From the NCBI GenBank assembly GCA_000469685.2, contig LS997563.1:22248897-22312896 (forward strand): 64,000 nucleotides of DNA. Reading direction: 5' to 3'. Made by a program: the position numbers and the translations under genes. The DNA is from Haemonchus contortus (taxonomy: Eukaryota > Nematoda > Chromadorea > Rhabditida > Trichostrongylidae). A model generated the notes under the pieces. That model saw nothing but the letters and a program-made list of their open reading frames with translations. It was not told the DNA's origin and made no database searches. The first letter of the stretch is position 1. Each line of letters starts with the position of its first letter. Of the stretch, positions 29,933 through 41,890 are shown one piece after another.

Positions 29933-30204
29933 TGTTCTGAGGGCATCACTCCTCAGATGTTAAAGGAAGGTGTTTCCCAGAATCTCCTACTCAGCCGAGC
30001 CATGACACACAACGAATAATTATATTTATTGCGAGCTTCCGACTCTACATACAGTAAGCGATACACGGTCTTTCTACGACCTGGAGTTTGAAGGATTGAG
30101 GGTATCCTTTCCTTGATATTGACTTGAGGGACTTCGCTTTGAGATCCCTCCCAAACGGGTCCCCACTCGCGAGGGGCTTCCGCCTATCCTCCACGAGACT
30201 GGCA
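29933..30204 (-). repeat. 3' LTR of the envelope-only element
   Basis: In sense it begins TGCCAGTCTCGTGGAGG and ends GCCCTCAGAACA, with AATAAA near the middle. It is clearly diverged from the 5' copy. Confidence 0.75.
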
Positions 30205-32383
30205 GATGTGATTAAAATGATATTACAAGATCATATTAGGTTAGAATAATACGTAAAACTTGCCAAATAAAATACCTTTTCACAATACAAACACAAAGTG
30301 ATGTTACCATTGAAATAGTCATGAATCACAATCCTGATTCGATCGTATCTATATATCGGTAAACCTGGCTATGTTGTGGCCTTCGTATTATTCCACTATT
30401 GCGGTCCTCTACTTGTGGCGGTGTTGTGGTGGTGTCGTGGTATCTAGGCGTAGAGTAAGGCAATGTTTGCAATTCATTTCATTTCCTGTAGGTTATCGGA
30501 TTGGTTTTGATTTTGACTGTATTGACTACCCGTAGCTACAACTATTTATTTGCATCTTGTAAAAAGTTTCTAGTCAGCAAAGACAAATGAGGCACCATAC
30601 CATAATCGACCTATGCGAATACAAAATGAAGGCATCAAAATGCAATCGAAATAGGATTAATGACAAATAAATTTGAATTGGAAGTTTGAAAAAAATTGAT
30701 TGAATTGAGGAAACAAACACAACTGAAATAGAATGGAAACTTGAATGTTATTGAAAAAAGAGGAATTGAGATTTGAAGACTTAATTGAGAGGAATACAAT
30801 TGAAAAAGTGAGATCTGAAAGAGATGTTGAAAAAATTGAAAACATGATATGTTGAAAGAAGGAATTTGAAGAGTTGAAAAATTTTGAAAAAGTTGAAGAT
30901 TAAGGATTCTATGTCTGTGGTCGGAAAGGTGGGGAAGCGCGTGCGGTCACTGGTGTGATGGTCATCATAACACAGTGTGCAGCGCAGCTAGTGGTATGGT
31001 GGACTCTCCACTTGGTGGCTCGGGCCCGGCGCAGACGTGGTGGTGGTGTTACCAATTCCCTGATTTCCTTGAGCAGCTCCATGTGGTCTTGGACCTCCTG
31101 CGAAAGGTTCTTCTGTCGATCGTAGACTTGTTCCAAGCCATTGATCGTGCGATCGAGTGCTGTCTTTATTGCGAAGGTTCGCTAGTCGACCACATTGGGT
31201 AGTGTCTAATGTGAAAGCTATGAGATTGATATTATGGTTTTTGCTTTTGGACGTAGTGTTCGGTCGTGTCGCCTTCTGAAAGCGAAAGAGTTCTGCTTCA
31301 AAATGTTGACATTGAAGTTGACACGGTACTGCTCTGTGTTCATTTCCCAGGCGACGGAAAGGGGGTATCAGAGATATGGAAGAAATTGAGTTTGAATATA
31401 AACTTGGATTAAATGTAATGTTAAGCAAAATGGATTAATTGAAAATTGAAAAATAGGGTATTCACGGAGGTGCTGTTCACTCGATTCTTCATGGACTGTA
31501 GCTCGTCCGTTCCCCCCCAAGACTTTTGACCTTCCTGTGAACCATTGACAATTCCTCGGCTTGAGACGGTCTGCGCGGTTCTTCGAAGGTTGCAGCTATA
31601 TAATGGGTTGGTGACGAGGAGGCTCATCTTGTTGAGGTGGCGAAGGGGATACGTTGACGTTGACTTTTTGAGGTTCATCTTGCCTCGGTTCCACCGGGAT
31701 TTCCTCGTGGTACTGGCCCTCCTCCGTTGGCTGATCACGGATGTCTGGATTCATTTCTGAAAGGATCGTTGTCTAATAAAAGTAATTTGAAAAATCTCCT
31801 CCTGTAATAGTCGAAGTACGAGCAATTTGATAGTACTGACATAGAAAAATCTATGATCAAATTATACTACTATTTTCGAAGGAACAAAATTACGCGAAGA
31901 AGTGAGGGAAAAAGGAGGAATAGAACTTAAATTCAATGTTGAATCATTGCCGGGCATATTTTCTGACGAGTAGTGAGAAGAAAATACGAGAAGGCAAGTG
32001 AAAGCAAATTTTAAGACTTTTCTAGAGAAGTTGAAAAGAAGCGAGCGCCCGCTTTTCTTCAACTTCTCCAGAAAGGTTTTCTCAGGAATGCGACTGTTGA
32101 ACCAGTCGAAGCTGTTCGTTTCACAGTTGTTTTGGTTACGCAGAGATATGCAGCATTGATAAGGGTGGCAATGGGAATGCTCATGAGAACGATTACGGAT
32201 AGATGTAGAAACTTCTGCAAACGTCAATAAAGTGAGCTATATTTGGCTCCCCAGCCTATAGCTCAAGAGCTGTTAACCAATTCTGCTGATTGATTTCATA
32301 ATTTTATGCATTTCCGAAACGGTTCCATATCGTTGATGTAGTTGAGGGTTCCGTGTGCATGTGCGCACGAATTGTTGATTACC
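30205..32383 (-). other. 3' part of the envelope-only element, no intact ORF
   Basis: This is sequence between the envelope ORF and the 3' LTR. It holds an AG-rich tract with many TTGAA units (30650-30905) and a perfect-stem hairpin (GAAGTTGAAAAGAAGCG with its inverse, about 32032-32070). Small frames encode nothing I recognise. Confidence 0.45.
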
Positions 32384-33349
32384 TCATGTGGTTTGCTCGG
32401 TTGCGCGTGGTACGTTTGCTGTGCATTTTATTGTGGCTATCGTCCCTTTGTAGCACTTGTAGAAGCCACTGGAAGCGGTTGCGATCACATCGCATTTGAA
32501 ATCAACTACTTTTCTTGTCACTTGTGTGATTGTTGAATCCAGTTGTATGGCTAGCTGTATGAAAAAGGTCTTGGTTTGAATTTTTGGTAGCTGCTCAGGC
32601 CCCGTTACTCCAACGTCATTTGGGATTGGCAACGGTAACACGTGTGAGAGATGTAGTACGTGCGATATGTTATTCTGTGTACAATAGCATGAAATGGAGT
32701 CTTCATCCAGATTGCGCTTGCATGTATCCTTTATGCTGCATTGGTTTGAGGTATTGAGATTTGAAGGGTTGGATGTGCAGGCATATCTAAATGTGACGTC
32801 GTCATCTATGTAGACCGTTGTCTTGTTATTACTGATGAAGCTTTTGTATTGAGTAGAGGTCGGTGAGAAATGAAGGTTGGTCACTTCGATTGCGGCGCTG
32901 CCAAATCGGCGCTTTTTACAAGGTCTGTGTTCTCCTGTGATTGTTCTTTGGTTTTGTTGAGTGTCTAATTGCTCTTGTTTGAACTTGACGGTTTTATACC
33001 ATGAGGAGCACTGAAAAACTTCATAGATCTCACCATCTGTTGGGACATGGTAAATCCTGTAGAAAAGCCATCCAGAAGAGAGGAATCCGCATGAACGTCC
33101 CCAACCTCCGCATGGTTCTGTACTGTAGGTGAATCCTGTGAAGTTATTCGCTAAATCAAGTTCCTTCACGAGTGTATCTGGCGATATTCCAGCGCATTTA
33201 AGTCCAACACATGAAACCCTGTGTGGACATCTCTTGCTGAACTGTACCTGAGTTTCTGTGTCTCGAGTCAAGTACAACGTCAAGATTATTTCATCTACTG
33301 TAATTTTCGTAAGATTCCCGGCCGATGCACCGTGTTCTAAGGGCATCAC
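32384..33349 (-). pseudogene. envelope-like glycoprotein with phlebovirus-G2-type domain, N-terminally truncated
   Basis: The ORF is open for 321 codons. Its cysteine-rich core, with the CGGWG and CGFLSSGWLFYR blocks and a YEVFQCSSW block, is the signature of the phlebovirus G2-like fusion glycoproteins found in nematode BEL/Pao env genes. Candidate N-glycosylation sites (NFTG, NKTT, NNIS) are present. It lacks a signal peptide, because the frame enters directly from the LTR and primer site. No clear membrane anchor is readable in the same frame downstream. It is an old retroviral-type env copy and unlikely to be functional. Confidence 0.75.
33313..33332 (-). promoter_or_regulatory. tRNA-Gly-type primer-binding site
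   Basis: The sense strand after the 5' LTR reads GGTGCATCGGCCGGGAATC, complementary to the acceptor stem and T-arm side of tRNA-Gly(GCC). The first base is C instead of the usual T. Confidence 0.7.
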
Positions 33350-33604
33350 TCCTCAGATATTAAAGGAAAGTGGTTCCCAGGATCTCCTATTCAGCCGAGC
33401 CATGACACACAACGAATAATTCTATTTATTACGAACTTTCGACTCTACATACGGTAAACGATACTCGATCTTTCTACGACATAAAGTTTAAGGGATTGAG
33501 GGTACCCTTTCCCTGATATTGACCTGAGAGACTTCACTTTGAGTCTCTCCGAAATGGGTCCCCCACTCGCGATGGACTTCCGCCTATCCTCCACGAGACT
33601 GGCA
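33333..33604 (-). repeat. 5' LTR of the envelope-only element
   Basis: This is a direct copy of 29933-30204 at about 85-90 percent by eye; the figure is a visual estimate only. Confidence 0.75.
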
Positions 33605-34752
33605 GCATGGTTCTCACCATTGCCAGCCCCTGGAATGCCGACATCAAGATCTGGCGGATCGAATCGATGTACGGTCGCATCACGCAGAATACGGTTGCTC
33701 CGGCAGGGCGTCCATGGAGCCTGCGAGCTCCCCGTCAGGACCCCGCTATCGCCCACGGGCTGCTCAAGTACCCATAGAGGCGCGGGGCGGGACACGAGAA
33801 AGATCATCATGAACGGAGTTCATGACACTGGTATACCAGTAACAACAGCGAACAAAATCAGAAGCTATAGCTTTGGGCTACGGAAAGGAATATTTGCTTT
33901 TCCTCAGCACGCTGATAATCTTGCTTGAATGATCCTGTTCGGGAGCTCGATCAACAGAGGGATCGCTCGAATAGTCGTAGTCGAGGGGAAACCTTCGCTA
34001 GCAGGATATCCACCGCTTAATAAGCTCCCAAGTGATCAGAGTCCGACTAGCGAAGAGCGCCAAGCTCGATGTTCTGACTGCCGCCAATGTAGATGTAACG
34101 GATTTGCGACCGAGTTGTGGTTAAGACATTGGACTGAGTTCTGGAATCTGAGAGGTTCCTCCCACCCCAAAAGCTTCCAAAACTCGACTTTCATGTCATT
34201 ATCCAATATCCATTTCAAAAGTGCACGGTCTCCCCCTCATGCATATGCGAGAGCTGCTAAGATGAAGACGTCATGGATCTTTCAAAAGGCTTTTCGCAAT
34301 ATTATGAAGGCAAATAAACGTCTGAGTAGCTCTTTTAAGGAGAGCCGAGTCGCAATCGTGGAATCGTGGCGCAATGTTCGTCGCCACTTCTTCAGGAAGT
34401 GCCCGGTAGATGTCGAAGCGTAACAGGACGCCGGCTAATAGCGTGGCGACCGTGTTCTGAAGAAGAGGCATGACGAGTCCCTCAAATGCAGGGAATGATC
34501 GGCAGGCAGGAACGGAGAACGATTTTGCCCATGTCGAATATGGTTTGGATCGCCAAGATAGCAGCTAGCGATCACTCATCCGGAGTGCTGCAGCGTTGTT
34601 TGTCGAAAGTCTACGATATGCTTTCTACAGAGGCTGAGAAGTTATAAACTGAGCCAACATAAGTGTTTACCACATATTGTCTTCAAAACAGACAGAAATC
34701 TCTCCAGATTAGCCAGAGAGCCGATGTTGAGACCTAATATCATAGGGAGTTC
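33605..34752. other. no gene recognised
   Basis: Two medium-length open frames exist (plus 33929-34423, minus 34271-34471), but neither shows a domain, intron signals or codon pattern I can defend. Confidence 0.35.
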
Positions 34753-35199
34753 GGTACTATTCTACTATTACACCCACAAAAACTCAAAATTTTAATTTTC
34801 GATGAAACTTCGTCTATAGGGGTAATCCGATGCCCTGATAATGGATATGACCTTTACTTTTGGCGCTGGCACCATTTGGCGCCAATAGGCGCCAATTTGG
34901 CGCCAAGGGTGTTTTCACCAAATTTGCTGAAAACTTGCGTCTAGGGGTTATTTGAGGCCCTGATAACGAATATAACATTCATTTTTGGCGCTGGCGCCAT
35001 TTGGCTCCAATTGACGCCAATTTGGCACCAAATTGGCGCCAATTGGAGCCAAATGGCGCCAACGCCAAAAATGAAGGTCATATTCGTTATCAGGGCATAG
35101 GATTACCCCTATAGGCGCAGTTTCATCGAAAATTAAAATTTTGAGCTTTTGGGGTATAACAGTGGAATAGTTCTGGGGGTGTAATAGTAGAACAGTACC
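34753..35199. mobile_element. 447-bp foldback MITE with clustered TTGGCGCCAA palindromes
   Basis: The ends GGTACTATTCTACTATTACACCC and GGGTGTAATAGTAGAACAGTACC are inverted. The next blocks AAAATTTTAATTTTCGATGAAACT and TCTATAGGGGTAATCC are also inverted on the other side. The centre holds about five near-perfect TTGGCGCCAA or ATGGCGCCAA units. Confidence 0.85.
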
Positions 35200-37590
35200 C
35201 TAGAACCTTATGTTGTTGAATGCTCTAATTCCAGGAGTCATTAATTTCCGCTCGAACAGACACATACAAACGAACGCCAACCGATACAGCTAGCAATTTA
35301 TACTTAGTAGGCTAGTAGCTCTTAGTCAATGTTTTGCTTTGATGCTTTACTTTGGTTGATAGTGTATGAGTAGTGAAAGGGTGATTAATTGAACAGACTG
35401 CTGGTACCAGAGCACTGATTTTGCTTTGTTGGAAGCGTCGAAAGTTTCAAGGAAAAACCGTTTGTAGCCATGACAGAATAGCAGAAAACTGCCAGATTTA
35501 AGCAAGCCATTATCAATTTTATTGGCATTGTTCATAGAGTAAGGAACTAAGAAACTGACAAAGACGTTTGATCGTTATTGTAGCTGTTCTGCATTTGTAG
35601 AAAAAATTTATTTGCTTAACTGGAATAGAAGCCGATCCAATTTCAGATTTCGTTTGTTTTACTATCTCGTTAACACTCTCAAGGGGGTAAATTCATCATA
35701 CATTCCGACGCATTCTTCTTGTACGTTGCAGGATCCTAAAATAATTAGCACAAAAATTGGATGTAGAAGAAAACAAAGAAAATATAATAAATCAAACGTA
35801 GAGAATGAAGTGTTATGGGCTATGCATGATGGACATGAATAGTTACGCAAGGGTTCTACAATAAGTAGGTCAGGTTTTGGTACGCATTTCGAACAACATA
35901 CAATTCGTGAACATATTTACAAAATATCCAGTCCTTTCACGAAGTATCGAAAACGATTGACTCAGATTATCCTTCAGTTTGAGCAGCATTAGCAGTGAAG
36001 CAGTAAAGAGGCTTGCAGCAGTATATGATTTACGACGAACTCCATATATAGTCTTCTAAGAGAAGTGGATACGCTCGATCCCAATGCAAATTTTCTCTGC
36101 ATTCTGTGCATGTCTACATACCAGATACAGAAAAGTAGTTCCTGCTACCCAAGCCGTTATTTGAAAAGCATTGAAATGCGTTTGAGAAAAACCCTGAGAG
36201 CTGTTGAGTCCTGTCGCTCAGCAGAATTGCCACTTGGAAGTAAGTGGGAAACTATGAGCTCGTGGCTCGAACGGTGCTAAACAGGGCTATACGCTATACA
36301 TAGAGTCAAAAACGATTAGAAGAATATGGTGCGCGCCGAGCCCGAGAAGCAGTTGAGAAGTCAGCAAACAGCAAAAGAGTGTAGTGCAGGTGCGTTCGAA
36401 ACGAAAGAGTGAATGATTTTCGAATCGGAATTGATATAGACCATCTGACAGACGAAAGAAGGTGTATATGAACAAGTTTGTGTTCGTTTGTGTTTGTGTA
36501 TGTGTTTGTGCATGTGGGACTGGATGTGTGTTCTAGTGTCTACATGTGTATGTATGTGTCTATGTGTCTCTTTGTGCACATATGTCTATGTTTGTAAAAA
36601 TGTAAGAAATACTTTCGAAGACTCTCTAAAGGAATGAAGAGAGCTGCAGCGATTCTTCGAAACACATCCTGTGTGAACCAGCCTATCCTTTCTTTGGATG
36701 CCACTTGCGACGTGGTGGCATCAAAAAAGCGGTTTGAAAGGTGATGCAAGCAGCTGTGTCAAATTCAACATCCTCAACTACCCAAGCATACCTTAACGCA
36801 TTCCTCCGCGATGTCGAAACGAATTGGTCTCGAAATATCAGGCTCGACCAGCAATTGCAGGATGGACATCAGAACTGCAAAGAGCCACACTTTTGGGTAA
36901 ATATTAGTCGTTATATATATTTTGAATGATTGTCTATTTGCCTCCTATTTTTGATCTAACCCCAAGCTGATGGTTTCCAACTACGCAATCAAAAACTATA
37001 GAACCCGTGTCCATTGGTTTCCCCTTCCAATTTCAATGGTTTCCTGATCTTTCATTTGCTTTGAACTTCTGTCGAACTCAACTGTCTTCAAGGGTTGTTG
37101 CTGGCTTCCAGTTGTCCAGACTGAGCATCGGGATGCAGAGTTCACCACCGCGTTCAACATTTGGGTGATAGAGCTGGAAAAGCAATTGGCAATTGGTGGG
37201 CAATTGGCTCTCTTGGTCTCGCGTACGTTCCCGTATTGAAATGAACATGTACTGATTACACATTTATTGCAGACAGCACCCCGATAAAATCCTCCTTCTT
37301 TGACGCTATGATGTTCGCTTAATTGAATGCTACGAGAAAAATCTCGAGTGACCTCAACGGTTCCTACTACATTGCGTTTCAGTAGTATACGTCCACCTCT
37401 CATCCCCACTAAACTTTCCCTGAAGAGGTGATCCGAATTACAAGCATGCATTATGGAATTCGCTGCATTTGGGTAAAACGGGAAATAGGCTTTCAGATTT
37501 TCAAGTTTACAAATAAATGTTTAATAAGTATTTTTTTCGAGTTTTGACCGTTCCATAGTATACCTCCGACTGATATAACAGTTTATTTAT
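35200..37590. other. no gene recognised; GT-rich tract inside
   Basis: A degenerate TGTTTGTG/TATGTG tract lies at 36474-36597. Short frames near 35612-35842, 36741-36929 and 37451-36996 (minus) show no recognisable domain. Confidence 0.35.
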
Positions 37591-37794
37591 ACCAGCCCAA
37601 CAGTATACTTCATGAAAATCAGTAGTCAGTTGGTGAACCCTGCTTGAATGAGTCGATGCGGCATATTCTTGTTAAGTTCCTGAGGACTGAAGGGTCGATG
37701 TTTCTCCACGCCTCCATGACCGCACTACGCAGCTCGACGATGGTGAAAAACTGCCTGCTTTAGTCGTGCACCCGTCGCACAATTATTTCTCAAA

Positions 37795-38420
37795 AGTTCC
37801 CCATTGGGTTCAGATCAGCGCTGCACGCAGGCTGCTCCATAATATCAACTTTCTGTTGCTGCAACCATGCGCATGTTGACTTGCTAGCATAGCATAGCAT
37901 TGTTCCGCTGCAATACCAGCCTTTATCGTCGCCTGCGGCAATAAATTGGATTTGAAAGCATTCGACACGGTACAAATGTGAGCTCCACTTTGCTATCCCA
38001 GCAGAAGGCTTCCCAAACAATAGCGAACCGCCACCGAAGTTGCGCGTGCTGAACTGCACTGGGTCCTTCTTCAGATCACGCCAATAACATCTTGCTCCAT
38101 CGGGTCCGTACAGGTTAAACTTCTTCTCGTCGGAGAAGATTACCTGGAGACTTCAAATTACTTTTCAGTACACGATCTACGCCCAGCTTCACGACTGCAC
38201 CTGTTTTCAATCCGTGGTCGCATTCCCTCGAGCAAAACCGAAGTGAGCCATGATGTGCTAATTGGTTAGGCGTGGCGCCTTCCCCATACTTCGCTCACAA
38301 TGTTGCCGCTGCGTTTAATAGCCCTCCAAGCGGTCGTTTTCTCCGCAGAGAGTCTCAAGTCTGCACGAGTTTAGTTGACGCTGCTGGTGCTATTCGAAGC
38401 TCTCCTCCATATTTCTTTTC
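37795..38420 (-). pseudogene. Tc1-type transposase, degenerate
   Basis: On the minus strand VIFSDEKKFNLYGPDG (first catalytic Asp region) is followed, after frame breaks, by RNFGGGSLLF and then DIMEQPACSADLNPMGNF. The last block corresponds to the Tc1 SPDLNPIE motif, with Gly in place of the catalytic Glu. Upstream, TTAWRAIKRSGN resembles the DNA-binding part. Stops and the lost Glu show it is dead. Confidence 0.65.
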
Positions 38421-38599
38421 ATCTCTGCTGGACAACTTGCGTTGAAGTCCCCGTGCACCTCCGTTGTCGTAGGCCATGACGAAGTTCACAAGATAGCGCC
38501 TTACATATAGCTTGTTTATTTGAGCTACATGAGGACAAAGTAGTTGCAAGATGAAATTGATACCACCGCAGTAGGGGATTCAAGCAGAAAGCGTGACCC

Positions 38600-38790
38600 A
38601 GTCCCGCCTTCATCGATTAGGGGTGACGGAACGTTCCCCCGAAATCCCACAGGAGCGGCAGTGGATCCGCGGCGACTGCCGTATCCTTGCACTGAAAATT
38701 CAAATCTTTCTCTTTATAGCGCACGATCGAGTGCGGCGAGCGCGACACGCCGTTCGGGGAGAAGAACCCAGCCCTTCGAATAGCGTAATA
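38600..38790 (+). repeat. dispersed repeat B, copy 2
   Basis: It shares AGGGGTGACGGAAC, TATCCTTGCACTGAAAATTCAAA and GTGCGGCGAGCGCGACAC with copy 1. Confidence 0.55.
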
Positions 38791-41206
38791 GAGTAACCTT
38801 CTTTGTTAAGGTGACGAAGATTGTTAGACCAGAGTTGTTCAGAGCGATTCTCTCGACTTTTCATGCATTTGGTGGCGCACTAGGGATTCCAAAGCCAAAG
38901 TTTATTTATTTATTCATTTATTTGATGCACTCAGCGGCGTGCTAAAACAAATGCAGTGAGCTAAAAACATCAACGGCATAAACGAATCAACCTTACAACG
39001 GTTGGTCAAGATCTGTTCAAATTCATAAGAAGGCAGTTTCTGAAAGATAGAGCATGAACAGGTAGGCCATCGGTGCATGAAAAGTCGTTCGAACCAAGTG
39101 GGCATTGCTGCTGGCACCAACACCCTTTTGTTATTCTTCGCTAGAGAAGAATTCTCTCCCATGCCATAGACACCGAAGCAGGCTCCGCCCATCACACAAT
39201 AATATACACTCTTCCGCCACACCGGATGCAATTATCAATACTTTTCTAGAAACCTACGTTGTGTGCGAAGCGAACACTAGGTGGCCGAAACGGGTAGTCT
39301 CCGGTCATGTCAATATTCAGCGTCATCACCCCATTCGTGAAAGGAGGTTGATCCTTAATACAAAGCTTTTCACAAAGCTGGAAGGGCAGAATGTTACCCG
39401 AAAGGGGGTTGTGGATCAAGCAAACTCTTATGTGTAATTTGAATGGCTACCTCTGGATCCTTCTCTATATCTCTGAGATTCTCTGAGTAGACTAGTACTT
39501 GCGTGTTGTACCACCTGCCATTCATCGATTTATTCAAGCTCTCACCAACAACGCTTCAGATTTATCTGGATAGTCCTCTGGATAGTCTTTTCTGATATAG
39601 TCCTCTGAATAACCCTCGCTCGAGGGTCATAAAACACCTCATTCTCTTTAATCAGAGCAATCGTGAAAAATTCTGACGATCTGGCTATCCATTTTGAATG
39701 ATACAGCAAGCTTGCCAAACGGTGGCCATGTGTGGAAGAATCAGCAGGAGAGACAGTAATGTTCAAAATCATTCAACAGGAGCAGTATGTCCTATTGTCA
39801 TCCTCTCTAATTTCTCGATGTTCCGAAATTCTTCCCAAGTCACTCACTTCAGTTTGTTTTACTCCAGAGCTAACAAAGGAGGGATACTGGGTCGCAGCAG
39901 TCGTTTAAAATGAGAGGTATACCCTCGTATCTGTTTTTGGAGGCTTATGTCTAACCCTCATTCCAAAACTGCAAAACGAATCTGAGAGCAAACCTACTTA
40001 AACATTTCTCCATGTGATATAGGGTTTTATCGAGCATGTATCAAGGTCCAGTTGCTTGGCTAGATGTGAACCTATAGCGCAACAGGTAAGGGAACGGAAT
40101 AGCAGTCATGGCGTCAAGGTTTGTATTCCGTGTGCGTGAGCCTGTATTGCATTGTAATAAAACGTATGCCAAAGGCTTGTAAATCAGTTTTACTGTTCCC
40201 GACTTCTCTTGTTTCTTGTGAGTACCGCCCTACCTGGGAACACCTAGGCCTTCCCACAATCGCTATTAAGCTCAGCTAGAGCTAGTTCTACTTGCTCGGT
40301 AGCAGGGGTTATGAGAAAGGCGCCTCCCAGTGTCGCAGGCCAAGTCTGCCTGCCAAATTTTTTTATTTCTTTCCTAATATTATTTCTACTGTCGCATAGC
40401 CCCTTCACGAGGGGCAAATCAAACTCAAATCGCCTTTGGGGCTCCTACTTCCGTGACATAACTGAAGATAAATGAGATTCTCATCTCTGTACTGTTTTTA
40501 AACTCTTTCAATAAAATTTCATGAAGAGTTTGAATGTGAGCTTCTTCTATATCGTAAAAGTCGAAAGTGTTCCTAAAACGTAAGGCGTAGCGGCATTCAT
40601 TCCATAATTTTCAGATACTTATGAATTTGATGACACTGGTGATATGACCGTTCTGCTGAACTTTATAGGCGTACATCTCTGCGCTGAACTCTATATAGGC
40701 ACTTCCTATTTGCGCGACTTCCCATTTTAGAGCGTTCTCTTCGAGGAATTGTAAGGTCCAGGCTTGTAATAATTCACAGCCTGCAGAAGAAGAGGTGGTA
40801 GCTGTCTCGCCTCCTTTTCCTTTTCTTTCCTTCCTATCATTATCACCTTATCATCGACTATGTCTATTGCCGTTCGGATGCAACTGCGCTCTCGAGCCTC
40901 GAGGCACCTTACCTTCCCGATCCCCCCAAATACCGTAAGCTCCAATATTGATTGTTTAGACGTGTTTTACTGTATAGATGCAAAAAAGGTCAAGGTCAAA
41001 AAGGTAGAAGGATCAATTCCGATCAACGACATTGGGCCGTTATCATTACTTAATGCGAGTTCTCAGCTCATACGACTAATCACATCACCTTTTGTAGTAG
41101 AGATGAATAAACTGTCGTAATTTTCTCGAAGAAGGCCAAGAACAAGAGTATGGAAAGGAATTCCAGATAGTCGTGAGCATGTTATTGTGTTAGCCATAAC
41201 TGAGAC
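38791..41206. other. no protein-coding gene recognised; possible second SINE near 40068-40180
   Basis: A (TTTA)-rich tract lies at 38898-38922. At 40068-40180 a TAGCGCAACAGGTAAGG box and a GGTTTGTATTCC box resemble A and B boxes of a tRNA-derived SINE, but no other copy is in the window. Confidence 0.35.
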
Positions 41207-41410
41207 CTAGTACACTACTTTGCTGGGTAATGTCACAATACTTGCCGTTTTGAATTTCACGTTATAGTTTTCCTTCTCTCCGATTTTTGTAATGGAAACA
41301 ACATACTTCTTTTTTTCCGCTAGTTCGGCAATCTCCTTAATCACAACAGTCATCATATCAACAATCCCTTCCGATATAACACCATCATCATGTAAGAAGA
41401 GTTGAATCAC
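41207..41410 (-). CDS. small uncharacterised ORF (67 codons)
   Basis: It reads IVDMMTVVIKEIAELAEKK, then YVVSITKIGEKENYNVKFK, and ends at a stop. Its amphipathic, lysine-rich composition looks more protein-like than neighbouring frames. I do not recognise the family. It could be a terminal exon or a chance frame; no splice partner was found. Confidence 0.2.
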   Translation of the reverse strand: MIQLFLHDDGVISEGIVDMMTVVIKEIAELAEKKKYVVSITKIGEKENYNVKFKTASIVTLPSKVVY

Positions 41411-41607
41411 ATTTCAAGGGCTTAACTCATCTCAACTAACCAATAATTTAGTGAACTATTGCGACTCTACGCAGCTATCTCTGCAACCAACGATGATTAT
41501 TTGAAGACTTCTTGACATTGCATGAATTACTGTATGTTTCTATTATATTAGTAGATTATAAAATAACAAATAAAAAGCTCAGAGCGGATGAAGGGTGAAT
41601 TCTTTGA

Positions 41608-41890
41608 GCGTTGATCAATCCCTCTAAGGGATGCGCCTACGCATTATATTTCCACTCAGAATCGTAGTGGCGTAATGAATGCGAATGTGGCCGATAAAAA
41701 GACTTGCGGTGACCAGCCGATGTACAAGTCAACGTTTTTATCCTAACAGAAGTCTCGGTTCCGGAGTCTGGTACCAATCAACCGGCTCTAGTGGTATGGG
41801 AGGCTTAATTGGCCTAAACGGATATCATCCGCAATTCGATCCCGTGACCGTGCATGCGAGATAGTGCGCCACTTGCCACTACAAAACCTC
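41608..41890 (-). mobile_element. tRNA-derived SINE, copy 2
   Basis: It aligns throughout with copy 1 (GATCAATCCCTCTAAGGGATGCGCC, GGTGACCAGCCGATGTACAAGTC, AGTCTGGTACCAATCAACCGG). The B box is degraded (GGATCGAATTGC on the minus strand). Confidence 0.7.

Larger units (their letters stand above)
29933..33604 (-). mobile_element. internally deleted BEL/Pao-type element carrying only an envelope gene
   Basis: Direct repeats 29933-30204 and 33333-33604 (272 bp, TG...CA in the minus sense) flank 3.1 kb. A primer site complementary to tRNA-Gly follows the 5' LTR immediately. An envelope ORF then starts almost at once; Gag and Pol are absent. The flanking 5-mers differ (TCGAC and GCATG), so no target duplication is seen. 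Confidence 0.75.

Noticed and set aside
33929..34423. 164-codon ORF next to the second BEL element
   Set aside because: Does not match Gag, Pol or Env blocks of the neighbouring element and has an equally open opposite strand.
36361..36749. His/Thr-rich ORF on the minus strand
   Set aside because: It is the translation of a degenerate GT-rich tract.
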